Below, piece by piece: positions 52,381 through 63,100 of a stretch of DNA of 64,000 nt. Each line of letters starts with the position of its first letter. Within the stretch, counting starts at the first letter, position 1. This DNA is from Streptomyces sp. AA1529 (GTDB lineage Bacteria; Actinomycetota; Actinomycetes; Streptomycetales; Streptomycetaceae), in assembly GCF_000280905.1 (NCBI RefSeq), contig NZ_ALAP01000078.1, positions 248,001 to 312,000 on the forward strand, written 5' to 3'. Made by a program: the position numbers and the translations under genes. The notes beneath the pieces are model-generated. The model was not told where the DNA came from, made no database searches, and worked only from the letters and a program-made list of their open reading frames with translations.

Positions 52381-53826
52381 ATGAAATCCCTGCTCAGGCC
52401 CTCTCCCACCTCCGGTGCCGCAGCCGCGGCGCCGGGAACGGGCCGGGGCGGTTCCCCCGTGGTGCTCGGTGCGGCGCTGCTGGGCTTCTTCCTCATCTCG
52501 CTGGACGCGTTGATCGTCACCGTCGCACTGCCCGACATCGGCCGCAGCCTCGGCGGTGGCATGTCCGGCCTGCAATGGGTGGTGGACGGGTACACCCTGA
52601 CCTTCGCCGCCCTGATGCTCTCCGCGGGCGCCGTCTCCGACCGCATCGGGGCCCGGCAGGCGTACGGCGGCGGCCTCGTACTCTTCGGGCTGGCCTCGGC
52701 CGCGTGCGGGTTCGCCCCCGGCCTCGGGGTGCTGGTGGCGGCGCGGTTGATACAGGGAGCAGCGGCGGCGGTCATGATGCCCGCCTCGCTCGCGCTGGTC
52801 CGGCAGGGCTTCCCCGACCAGGCCGAGCGGGCGCGCGCCATCGCCGTCTGGACCGTGGGCGGGGCCGTCGCGGTGGCCGCCGGACCGGTGCTGGGCGGGG
52901 CGCTCACCGCTTCCGCGGGGTGGCGGTGGATCTTCTTCGTCAATCTGCCCGCAGGGGTGCTGGCGCTCGCCCTGCTCACCCGCGTACCGGCGTCGCCGCG
53001 GCTGCCCGCGCGACTGGACGTGGTCGGCCAGGTGACCGCGGTGGTCGCGATGGGTGCGCTGACGTACGGCGTGATCGAGGGCGGCGACCAGGGCTTCGGC
53101 CGGCCGCCCGTGGTGATGTCGCTGCTGGTGGCCGCCGTCGCGGCCGCCGTCTTCCTCGCCGCGCAGGCCACGGGCTCGCATCCGATGCTCCCGCTGCCGC
53201 TGTTCCGCTCCCGAGTGGTGGCGGTGTCCTTGGTGGTCGGCTTCATGCTCAACGCCGCCTACTACGGCGGAGTGTTCGTCTTCAGCCTGTATCTGCAGCA
53301 GCAGCGCGGCCAATCGGCCCTACGTGCCGGTGTGCTGTTCATTCCGATGACGGCACTCGTCGCCGCGATGAACCTGGCCTCGGCGAAACTCGCCGCACTG
53401 TTCGGCCCGCGCGTGCCGATGGTGGCAGGACAACTGACCGGGGCCGTGGGACTGCTGGCCCTGCTCACCGTCGGCCCGCACACCGACCCGTGGGCAGTGG
53501 CGGCGCTGATGGTGCCGGTCGGCCTCGGCGGGGCGCTGACCGTACCGGCGCTGACCGCGATGCTGCTCGACGCGGTGCCGGGAGACCGGGCCGGCTCCGC
53601 GTCCGCCGTGCTCAACACCGGCCGCCAGGTCGGCGGGGCTCTCGCGGTGGCGGCCTTCGGCGCGCTGCTGGCAGGGGCGGACACGTTCCTGACCGGCATG
53701 CGCTGGAGCATGCTGACAGCGGCAGCCGGACTCGTCCTGACCACCGGCGCGACCCTGACGCTGCCCCGGCACCGGCACCGGCACCGGCACCGGCACCGGC
53801 CCCAGCACCGGCACGCGGAGGCGTGA
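52381..53826 (+). CDS. MFS transporter, 14-helix DHA2 (QacA/EmrB) type
   Basis: A 481-residue exporter with about fourteen hydrophobic helices. It has Leu-Asp-Ala-Leu-Ile-Val-Thr-Val-Ala-Leu-Pro near residue 41, Gln-Trp-Val-Val-Asp-Gly-Tyr-Thr-Leu in helix 2, and motif A Ser-Asp-Arg-Ile-Gly-Ala-Arg. DHA2 pumps export drugs or metabolites. The C-terminus ends in an alternating Arg-His run encoded by a CACCGG hexamer repeat (about 53768-53805), a basic cytosolic tail likely made by slippage. AGGAG lies seven bases before ATG 52381. Confidence 0.93.
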   Translation: MKSLLRPSPTSGAAAAAPGTGRGGSPVVLGAALLGFFLISLDALIVTVALPDIGRSLGGGMSGLQWVVDGYTLTFAALMLSAGAVSDRIGARQAYGGGLVLFGLASAACGFAPGLGVLVAARLIQGAAAAVMMPASLALVRQGFPDQAERARAIAVWTVGGAVAVAAGPVLGGALTASAGWRWIFFVNLPAGVLALALLTRVPASPRLPARLDVVGQVTAVVAMGALTYGVIEGGDQGFGRPPVVMSLLVAAVAAAVFLAAQATGSHPMLPLPLFRSRVVAVSLVVGFMLNAAYYGGVFVFSLYLQQQRGQSALRAGVLFIPMTALVAAMNLASAKLAALFGPRVPMVAGQLTGAVGLLALLTVGPHTDPWAVAALMVPVGLGGALTVPALTAMLLDAVPGDRAGSASAVLNTGRQVGGALAVAAFGALLAGADTFLTGMRWSMLTAAAGLVLTTGATLTLPRHRHRHRHRHRPQHRHAEA

Positions 53827-53983
53827 GCCGGACGCTCCGTCGCGACAGCGCCGCGGGCCGCAGCGACGCGGACGGCCACACCGCCGGATCGATCCGGCCG
53901 GACTCACGGGGGCTGCCCGCCGGCCGTCACCGCATCGCCGGGGCGAAGACGGGCTCGAGGCAACGTGCGGCGCGGCGGGGCGG

Positions 53984-54550
53984 CTATCGGTGGAAGACGA
54001 TGCTCGGGCAGGTGTCGGGGTCCGTTTCCACGAACAATTCGGGTTCGCTCCGGGTGCCGCCGATCTCCAGATACTGCGGGTCGGCGGGCATTCGTCGCTC
54101 GGGGGTACCGCGGAGGAAGTCGAGCTTGATCTGGCGGAACCCCTCACCACCGGTGGTTTCCTCTTGGCGGAACTCCCAGGTCCCCGCACCCTGGAACCCG
54201 CTGCCGGCAGGGCCGTTCCCGCCCAGCTCCTCCAGCGAGATCGCCCAATTCCTCACCCGTACTGTGCCGACCTGAGCCGTACGCCCTTCGGGATACCGGG
54301 TGGAGGTGTGCCCGAGACTGACGCGCATGCCGTGCGGGCCCTGGTAGTCGCCGTTCAGGTCACTCGCGCGCACCGTGGTGCTCGACCTCGGACACGGGCT
54401 CGAAGCGTCGTCCAGGACAGTGCACGAGGCAAGAGTGGCCAGAGCGCAGGCGGCCACTCCTGCCGCCTTGCGTGACACCGTGCCGCTCGGCCTTCGTGTG
54501 GGGACAGCCGAGCCGTGCGTCGTCATGGAAGCCATCGTTTCAGTGCTCAT
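53984..54550 (-). CDS. Secreted lipoprotein of the WXG-like gene set
   Basis: A 188-residue protein with an N-terminal signal (Arg-Lys-Ala-Ala-Gly-Val-Ala-Ala-Cys-Ala-Leu-Ala-Thr) and lipobox Leu-Ala-Ser-Cys at residues 40-43. The mature part is hydrophilic with conserved-looking Trp and Gly positions and no known enzyme motif. The first 20 residues before the signal suggest that the true start is one of the in-frame ATGs at 54535 or 54526. It overlaps the upstream 387-residue gene by 11 bases and so belongs to that operon. Confidence 0.8.
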   Translation of the reverse strand: MSTETMASMTTHGSAVPTRRPSGTVSRKAAGVAACALATLASCTVLDDASSPCPRSSTTVRASDLNGDYQGPHGMRVSLGHTSTRYPEGRTAQVGTVRVRNWAISLEELGGNGPAGSGFQGAGTWEFRQEETTGGEGFRQIKLDFLRGTPERRMPADPQYLEIGGTRSEPELFVETDPDTCPSIVFHR

Positions 54551-55703
54551 CCGGAGCTTCGAAGCGGGGCGGGTGTATCCGCTCCGTCCATGTCATCTTT
54601 TCGTGGATGCCCGTGCCGGGGCCCGCAGAGCGGTTGAGCTTCTCCTGCCACTTCGGGTAGCCGGGGAGGAAGGATTCGACGTCCGTGTCGTTGTTGAGCG
54701 TGTACTGCACCACGATGGAGCCGTCCGGTTCCTCGGATTCGACCGTGTAGTCGACGTCGTAGGAGCCGAGGAGGGACTGGGCCTCGTTGGTGTCTCCGTC
54801 CCAAAGGTTGTCGAGTCCGCTCAGGCCCGCCATGTCCTTGGCGAACATCTTGATCTGGTCGCCGCGCCCCTCTCCGGAAATCTTGTGCTTCACCCGTCCG
54901 GACAGCTCTCCCGCACGCCATTTCTGCAACGTCTGGTCGCGGATCGACGCCATGCTGTCGCTCCTTTGCAGCTGCTTGACGAACGGGTCGCCCTGGTGGA
55001 ACTGCCGGTTCGGCTCGAATGTCCCCTTGCCGAGGAGCCAGCCCCAACCTGTGGATCGCGGTGTCGCGTTGTTCGGGTCCGCGTGCGGACTCTCGCCACC
55101 CAGGACACGCGTGTAGGCGTCGAATTCGTCGGGGCTGATGCTGCCCGTGCTGTCGAGATCGGTGTGCTGGGGCCTGGCGTTGAACCACTGACCGAGGCCG
55201 ACATCGGCCAGCAGTGCATAGGCGAGTTTGTTGTCGATGAACAGCCCGCCACGCAAGGCAGCCGTTACGTCACGCTGCCCGTCCCTGACCATTTTGGCGG
55301 TCTCCGTGTCCACCTCGCCGCTCGTGGTGGCGCGCACCACCCCGTTGGAGGTCACCTCCACTGCCCCCTTGCTGTCCTCCTCGATCCGTCGGACGATCTC
55401 TTTCACCTCACCGCGCAGCGTGGTCAGGTCCAACTCGCCGTCCTCAAGGACCTTCTTCATTGTGCGGGCCACCTCGGTCGCCCGGCTGACCTGGCGTGCC
55501 ATGTCGTCGATCATCTGCCATGCGTAGGGCGCGGCCGCCCCCTCCCAGTAACCCTCGTCCCGCAAGGGCTTCATCAGCTCCTTGTGGATCCGGCCGGACA
55601 GACCGTCGATGGCGGTGATGACCTCTTTCCACTTCTCCGCCAGGTCCGTAAGAACCGAGAAGTCAGTGGTCATCAATTCGTGATAGAACTTTTCGCCCCT
55701 CAT
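54540..55703 (-). CDS. Large WXG100-like/type VII substrate-like protein
   Basis: A 387-residue protein. Residues 15-110 are amphipathic helices with a Tyr-Trp-Glu-Gly turn near residue 52, the arrangement of long WXG100/LXG proteins exported by type VII (ESX) systems. The middle has an Asp-Leu-Asp-Ser-Thr-Gly-Ser-Ile-Ser-Pro-Asp-Glu-Phe segment that resembles an EF-hand calcium loop. The C-terminal third is alpha/beta with Val-Asp-Tyr-Thr-Val-Glu. No toxin active site is recognised. ATGA overlap couples it to the smaller WXG-like gene. An alternative ATG at 55673 skips the first ten residues. Confidence 0.72.
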   Translation of the reverse strand: MRGEKFYHELMTTDFSVLTDLAEKWKEVITAIDGLSGRIHKELMKPLRDEGYWEGAAAPYAWQMIDDMARQVSRATEVARTMKKVLEDGELDLTTLRGEVKEIVRRIEEDSKGAVEVTSNGVVRATTSGEVDTETAKMVRDGQRDVTAALRGGLFIDNKLAYALLADVGLGQWFNARPQHTDLDSTGSISPDEFDAYTRVLGGESPHADPNNATPRSTGWGWLLGKGTFEPNRQFHQGDPFVKQLQRSDSMASIRDQTLQKWRAGELSGRVKHKISGEGRGDQIKMFAKDMAGLSGLDNLWDGDTNEAQSLLGSYDVDYTVESEEPDGSIVVQYTLNNDTDVESFLPGYPKWQEKLNRSAGPGTGIHEKMTWTERIHPPRFEAPDEH

Positions 55704-56245
55704 CGGTCGTACTCGTCAATCGCCGAACGACGCGGGGCCACAGGCGGCGGAGCCGGGTCGGCAGGGCCACATGAGGGGACGTCTTGCTGCCCCTGCTGCT
55801 TCAACAGCTTCTCCAGGTCGGTCTTGGCACCGTGGTCCTGAGTCCTGTACGCCCTCTTGGCGTCCCGCAGGCTCTGCTCGATACCTGCCAGCCACGCAGC
55901 CACATTCCCGGCCTGGATCTCCCACTGCTCGTGTGACTTTCGCAGCCCCTGGGCGGCCGTCCAGCCCTCGAACTCAGTCGCCGCCGTGCCCGTCGGCGTC
56001 TCCAGCGAAGCCGCAGCCTCGTAGAAGGCCGTGTGGATCTCCCCAGCGCTGGTGGCGCCCTTGGCCAGCACGCTGTGGGAAACGTTCAACCGCGGCTTGA
56101 GGATCGAGCCACCCTCCGGCTGCAGGGGAAGGAGAGCGCCTTCTTCACGCGGCGGTTCGAGCATGCCCTGCTCACCCGGCGGAACCGGCGGGCCCAACGC
56201 CGTCTCCGGGAGCTCGCTGTCGCCCTTCGGCTCCGAACCACTCAC
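55700..56245 (-). CDS. Small WXG100-like protein
   Basis: A 181-residue protein with a Pro/Glu-rich N-terminal 50 residues, then a two-helix bundle with a Phe-Glu-Gly-Trp turn near residue 92, and a polar tail. Together with the coupled 387-residue gene this looks like a partner pair for type VII export, but the ESX core genes are not in the window. The start is GTG 56245; its stop overlaps the next ATG. Confidence 0.7.
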   Translation of the reverse strand: MSGSEPKGDSELPETALGPPVPPGEQGMLEPPREEGALLPLQPEGGSILKPRLNVSHSVLAKGATSAGEIHTAFYEAAASLETPTGTAATEFEGWTAAQGLRKSHEQWEIQAGNVAAWLAGIEQSLRDAKRAYRTQDHGAKTDLEKLLKQQGQQDVPSCGPADPAPPPVAPRRSAIDEYDR

Positions 56246-56844
56246 GGCCGCACCGCCCCCGTCTCAGGCTCTTCCCCGCCCTCTGACCCACCGCAGAACC
56301 GCTGTCCCATGGCGGATCCGGCCACAGCTGTCACCAGGCCGGCTCCTCGGAGATCGAGGAAGCAGGGGTAGCACAGAAGTGCTCAGGTCCTTCTTCGAAC
56401 AGCACGTTCAATACCACAGAGTGCCGCTTCGCTGATCATCTTGTCAGTCGGGTGTCGCGTGAGGTCGTCGGTCCACCGCACTGCCACGATCGGCAGCCAC
56501 ACTGCGTCGTATGCCCCTGACGACGCCCCCGAGGCCCCACCCGAGCCTCTGCCCTGGGCCTGGCAGACCGCCCGATCGGCCCGCAGGTCGGACCGGTTGC
56601 CGGATCCCCGCCCACCTATCGGCCCGGAGCGGGAACCCGTCGAGTGACGTGCTGCGTGTTCTCCTGCATGACACACCACACCGGTTGAATGATCACCGAT
56701 TGACACCGGCGAGAGAACCGAGAGAACCGCGGTGACCAACAGAGACTGTCGGCACTCCATTCACTGTAGTAACTTTAAGTGATCAAAACTGCGGGTGATT
56801 CGAACCGCCGTCGCCCACGGACAGAGAGCTGAGAGAACGTGCGC
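56246..56844. other. 599-base gap between divergent secreted-protein gene sets
   Basis: No complete gene is convincing. The minus strand from about 56520 to 56383 reads Tyr-Asp-Ala-Val-Trp-Leu-Pro-Ile-Val-Ala-Val-Arg-Trp-Thr-Asp-Asp-Leu and onward with moderate coding bias, possibly the tail of a decayed gene. The segment has more A/T than the flanking operons. It must hold the promoters for both directions, but no hexamer pair was confidently placed. Confidence 0.35.
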
Positions 56845-57504
56845 ATGAACAAGCAGGCCAGCACGGCGATGTGGACCGCAGCGGCCCTCGCCGCGTCCCT
56901 CCTCCTGGGCGCGTGCGGGAGTGACGGCGGATCGGACGGCAAGATCGACGGCGCCGACGACGGCACCAAGAAGACGAGCAAGTCCCCCTCCCCGTCTCAG
57001 AGTTCGGATACCCCCGGCCACAAGGCACCGGAGGACATCAAACTGGCGAAGGACGCCAAGAACGTCTTCGAGGACACCCAGACGGGCAGCCCAGAGAAGG
57101 ACGCGGTCCTGGCCGACAACCAGGCACGGATCAACGCGATCGACCGGGTCATCACCACGGGGAAAGATCCGAACCTGGTGAAGGTCTACGCCAAGGGGCA
57201 GTCACTGCTCGCCTCGAACAAGTACATCCTCGAAGCGAAGAAGGACCAGCAGAGCTGGGCCGGTGTAACCCGCTACTACGACCAGAGGGTCGAACTGGAG
57301 AGCGACACTGTAGCGCAGATCTACTTCTGCATCGACGAAAGCAAGGCCAAGAACAAGCTTCTCAAGACGGGGAAACTCGAACCGAACAACGGGGGCGACT
57401 TGAACTACATCTTCACCCGACTCCGGATGGAGCGGAACAAGGACGGAGTGTGGCAGGCGACCTCAGGTCACGAGACTGCGAAGGCCAAGAAATGCATGGA
57501 GTGA
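56845..57504 (+). CDS. Secreted Lys/Asp-rich lipoprotein
   Basis: A 219-residue lipoprotein: basic N-terminus, hydrophobic helix and lipobox Leu-Leu-Gly-Ala-Cys near residue 24. A Ser/Pro/Asp-rich linker follows, then a globular domain with Arg-Tyr-Tyr-Asp-Gln-Arg and Ile-Tyr-Phe-Cys-Ile-Asp. The pattern of a small NTF2-like or SnoaL-like outer domain is possible but not certain. A GTG two codons upstream is an alternative start. It overlaps the next gene by 13 bases. Confidence 0.85.
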   Translation: MNKQASTAMWTAAALAASLLLGACGSDGGSDGKIDGADDGTKKTSKSPSPSQSSDTPGHKAPEDIKLAKDAKNVFEDTQTGSPEKDAVLADNQARINAIDRVITTGKDPNLVKVYAKGQSLLASNKYILEAKKDQQSWAGVTRYYDQRVELESDTVAQIYFCIDESKAKNKLLKTGKLEPNNGGDLNYIFTRLRMERNKDGVWQATSGHETAKAKKCME

Positions 57505-58601
57505 GTCGGAAGAACTCGATCATCGTGCTGACGACGGGACTTCTCCTGGCGGCCTCCGCCACCGCGCACGCGGACCCGAAGGGCTCCGGCGCGAGCAGAG
57601 CTTCGGGCGGAACCGACGGCGCCGACATCACTGCCGAGGTCTCGCACATCCGGATCGTCCAGGGCGACAGCACGGGTGGCGGGAAGACGGTCAAGCTGGA
57701 CCCGAAGGATCCCGACTGGGAAGCCCCGGCGTGCTGGTACGAGCCGAAGACGACGCCCAAGCAGCTCAAGAAGAAGATCGAGGACGCCAAGCCGGAGAAG
57801 CGGGACGAGGACGAGAAGGACGAGAAGGACTCCGGCACGATCTTCGACGATCTCGAGAAGAGCAACCAGAAGGCGGCGGACGCGCTCTCGGAGCAGGTCG
57901 TCCACCTCTACGAGAACTACTACCAGACAGACAAGTACGACGACTACAACATGGACCAGCAGGGCAAAGGCTACTTCTGGGAAGGCGTGCGCAACCCCGA
58001 CCGGGCGGACGATCCCGAGGCGGACGCGTGCAGCGAACACGCCATCTGGGTGCCGAAGGGGGACCCGCCCGAGGACATGCCGCTGGCCGTCAGTCCGAAG
58101 ATCCTCGCGCAGTACGCCTACGAGCAGCTCCCCATCCCGGAAACGGAACTGTCGTTGAACCCCGACGGCAAGCAGACCGTCAACCTCGACACCTGGGTCT
58201 GGCTGGACCGGAGCAGGTTCAAGCCGGTGAAGGCGATCGCCGAACTCGACCTCATCGACGGGACCAGGCTCTCCGCGACCACCACCGCCACGCCCGAGTC
58301 GCTGACGCTCGAGCCCGGCACCGGCGACGCGAAGACCTACCCCGCTTCGGGAAAGTGCGAGTTCGAGAACGGCGCACTGGGTGAGAAGTACTCCGCCGGG
58401 AAGAAGAACCGGACCCCGCCGTGCGGCATCCGGTATCTGAGGGCCACCGGCGAGAACGGCTCCTACACGCTGAAGGCCACGCTCACCTGGAAGGTGGAGT
58501 GGAAGAGCACCGAGGACCCGGGGGGCACGTTCCCGTCGGGCACCTTCAGCACCACGAAGAACCTCACCGTGAAGGAGATCCAGTCCATCGTGCGTGACTG
58601 A
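57492..58601 (+). CDS. Secreted protein, Lys/Asp/Glu-rich, unknown function
   Basis: A 369-residue exported protein with a Sec signal (Ser-Ile-Ile-Val-Leu-Thr-Thr-Gly-Leu-Leu-Leu-Ala-Ala, cleavage likely after Ala-His-Ala). It is strongly charged around residues 85-115 (Lys/Glu/Asp run), then has Tyr-Phe-Trp-Glu-Gly and a beta-rich C-terminal half with Trp-Val-Trp-Leu-Asp-Arg-Ser. The last strands (Leu-Thr-Trp-Lys-Val-Glu-Trp) suggest an immunoglobulin-like fold. ATG 57492 is used because GAAGG lies seven bases upstream; GTG 57501 in a GTGA overlap is the alternative. It is co-transcribed with the lipoprotein gene. Confidence 0.85.
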   Translation: MHGVSRKNSIIVLTTGLLLAASATAHADPKGSGASRASGGTDGADITAEVSHIRIVQGDSTGGGKTVKLDPKDPDWEAPACWYEPKTTPKQLKKKIEDAKPEKRDEDEKDEKDSGTIFDDLEKSNQKAADALSEQVVHLYENYYQTDKYDDYNMDQQGKGYFWEGVRNPDRADDPEADACSEHAIWVPKGDPPEDMPLAVSPKILAQYAYEQLPIPETELSLNPDGKQTVNLDTWVWLDRSRFKPVKAIAELDLIDGTRLSATTTATPESLTLEPGTGDAKTYPASGKCEFENGALGEKYSAGKKNRTPPCGIRYLRATGENGSYTLKATLTWKVEWKSTEDPGGTFPSGTFSTTKNLTVKEIQSIVRD

Positions 58602-58621
58602 GCGGTCAGCGCAGACACAGT

Positions 58622-58664
58622 GCGGCGCCTGCCACAAACCCGGTCGGGGACTGGCAGGCGCCGC
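58622..58664. terminator. Bidirectional factor-independent-type terminator
   Basis: Thirteen perfect pairs, GCGGCGCCTGCCA (58622-58634) and TGGCAGGCGCCGC (58652-58664), with a 17-base loop, lie in the 108-base gap between two convergent genes (the secreted protein and gltD). There is no long U-run, which is usual for actinobacterial terminators. Confidence 0.85.
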
Positions 58665-58709
58665 TTCGTCCGTACGCCCTTGTACGGAAGTTCGGGGGGC
58701 TCCCCGCCC

Positions 58710-60168
<1,459 letters not shown>

Positions 60169-60176
<8 letters not shown>

Positions 60177-63100
60177 TGGTCGCCGCCTCCATCATCTTCT
60201 CGTGGGTCTCGGACTCGCTGAGTCCCGCGCGCTCGGCGGCGTCCTTGGCGGTGAGCACAGCCTTGTACGTGGCGGGCAGCACCCGGCTGAAGCGGCTGAG
60301 CGCTCCGTCGGGGCCGTCCCAGTCGGCGAGGAGCTTGGCGGCCACGGTGGAGCCGGTCTCCTCCTGGTGGCGTCGCACGACCTCGTGCAGCCACGTCCTG
60401 TCCTCGTCGGTCAGTTCCTCCACGGCACCGCGCAGTCCGGCGTTCACGTTCGCCAGGTCCAGGTCGATGACGTAGGCGGTGCCGCCGGACATCCCGGCGC
60501 CGAAGTTGCGGCCGGTGCCGCCGAGCACGACGGCCGCGCCGCCGGTCATGTACTCGCAGCCGTGGTCGCCCACACCTTCGGAGACCACCAGGGCACCGGA
60601 GTTGCGGACGCAGAAGCGTTCGCCGACGCGGCCGCGCAGGAAGATCTCGCCGCCGGTGGCGCCGTAGGCGAGGGTGTTGCCGGCGATGGTGGAGTACTCG
60701 GCGAGGTGGTCGGCGCCCCGGTCGGGGCGGACGATCAGCCGGCCGCCGGAGAGGCCCTTGCCGACGTAGTCGTTGGCGTCGCCCTCCAGCCGCAGCGTGA
60801 TGCCGCGTGGGACGAAGGCGCCGAAGGACTGGCCGGCGGAGCCGGTGAAGGTGAGGTCGACGGTGTCGTCGGGCAGCCCGGCACCGCCGAACTTCTTGGT
60901 GACCTCGTGGCCGAGCATGGTGCCCACGGTGCGGTTGACGTTGCGGATCGCGACCTGGGCGCGGACCGGCTGGGCCTGCTCGGCGGTGTCGGCCTGCAGC
61001 GCGTCGGCCGCCAGCTTGACGAGCTGGTTGTCGAGCGCCTTCTCCAGACCGTGGTCCTGTGCGGTGGCCTGGTGCAGCACGGCGCCCTCGGGGAGCTCGG
61101 GGACGTGCAGCAGCGGCGCCAGGTCGAAGCCCTGGGCCTTCCAGTGGGTCACGGCGCGCGAGGTGTCGAGCAGCTCCGCGTGCCCGATGGCCTCGTCCAG
61201 GGTGCGGAAGCCCAGCTCGGCGAGGAGTTCGCGGACCTCTTCGGCGATGAACTCGAAGAAGTTGACGACGTACTCGGCCTTGCCGCGGTAGCGGTCGCGC
61301 AGCACCGGGTTCTGGGTGGCGATGCCGACCGGGCAGGTGTCCAGGTGGCAGACGCGCATCATCACGCAGCCGGAGACCACCAGCGGTGCGGTGGCGAACC
61401 CGAACTCCTCGGCGCCCAGCAGTGCGGCGATGACGACGTCGCGGCCGGTCTTGAGCTGGCCGTCGGTCTGCACGACGATCCGGTCGCGCAGCCCGTTGAG
61501 CAGCAGCGTCTGCTGCGTCTCGGCCAGGCCCAGCTCCCAGGGGCCGCCCGCGTGCTTGAGGGAGGTCAGCGGGGAGGCACCGGTGCCGCCGTCGTGGCCG
61601 GAGATGAGGACGACGTCGGCGTGGGCCTTGGAGACGCCCGCCGCGACCGTGCCGACGCCGACCTCGGAGACCAGCTTCACGTGCACGCGGGCCCGCGGGT
61701 TGGCGTTCTTGAGGTCGTGGATGAGCTGGGCGAGGTCCTCGATCGAGTAGATGTCGTGGTGCGGCGGCGGCGAGATGAGGCCGACGCCCGGGGTGGAGTG
61801 CCGGGTCCTGGCCACCCACGGGTAGACCTTGTGGCCGGGGAGCTGGCCGCCCTCGCCGGGCTTGGCGCCCTGGGCCATCTTGATCTGGATGTCGTCGGAG
61901 TTGACGAGGTACTCGGAGGTGACGCCGAACCGGCCGGAGGCGACCTGCTTGATCGCGGAGCGCCGGGCCGGGTCGTAGAGCCGCTCGGGGTCCTCGCCGC
62001 CCTCACCGGTGTTGGACTTGCCGCCGAGCTGGTTCATGGCGATGGCCAGTGTCTCGTGCGCCTCCTGCGAGATGGAGCCGTAGGACATGGCGCCGGTGGA
62101 GAACCGCTTGACGATCTCGCTCGCCGACTCGACCTCCTCGACGGGGATCGAGGGGCGGTCGCTCTTGAAGCCGAACAGGCCGCGCAGGGTCATCAGCCGC
62201 TCGGACTGCTCGTCGACCCGCTGGGTGTACTGCTTGAAGATGTCGTAGCGGCGCCGGCTGGTGGAGTGCTGGAGGCGGAAGACGGTCTCCGGGTCGAACA
62301 GGTGCGGTTCGCCCTCGCGGCGCCACTGGTACTCGCCGCCGATGTCCAGCAGCCGGTGCGCGGGGGCGATGCCGGAGGAGGGGTACGCCTTGGCGTGCCG
62401 GGCGGCCACCTCCTTGGCGACGACGTCGATGCCGGCGCCGCCGATCTTGGTGGTGGTGCCGTGGAAGTACGCGTCGACGAACGAGGCGTCCAGGCCGACG
62501 GCCTCGAAGACCTGCGCGCCGCGGTAGGAGGCGACGGTGGAGATGCCCATCTTGGACATCACCTTCAGCACGCCCTTGCCCAGGGCGTAGATCAGGTTGC
62601 GGATGGCCTCCTCGGGCGGCAGCTCCGCGGCGCCGGGCAGGAAGGTGCCGGCCCGGACCAGGTCCTCGACGGTCTCCATGGCCAGGTACGGGTTGACCGC
62701 GGCGGCGCCGTACCCGATGAGCAGCGCGACGTGGTGCACCTCGCGGACGTCCCCGGCCTCGACCAGCAGCCCCACCTGGGTGCGCTGCTTGGTGCGGATG
62801 AGGTGGTGGTGCACCGCCGAGGTGAGCAGCAGCGACGGGATCGGCGCGTGCTCGGCGTCCGAGTGCCGGTCGGACAGCACGATGAGCCGGGCCCCGGACT
62901 CGATCGCCGTGTCGGCCTCCGCGCAGATCTGCTCGATGCGGGCCGCGAGGCCGTCCCCTCCTTCGGCGACGCGGTAGAGCCCGGAGAGCGTGGCGGACTT
63001 GAAGCCCGGCAGGTCGCCGTCGGCGTTGATGTGGATGAGCTTGGCCAGCTCGTCGTTGTCGATGACGGGGAACGGCAGGGTGACACTGCGGCAGGAGGCG

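Noticed and set aside
56383..56760. 125-codon minus-strand ORF as a gene
   Set aside because: Only its last third shows moderate coding bias; no start with a ribosome site and no recognisable family.
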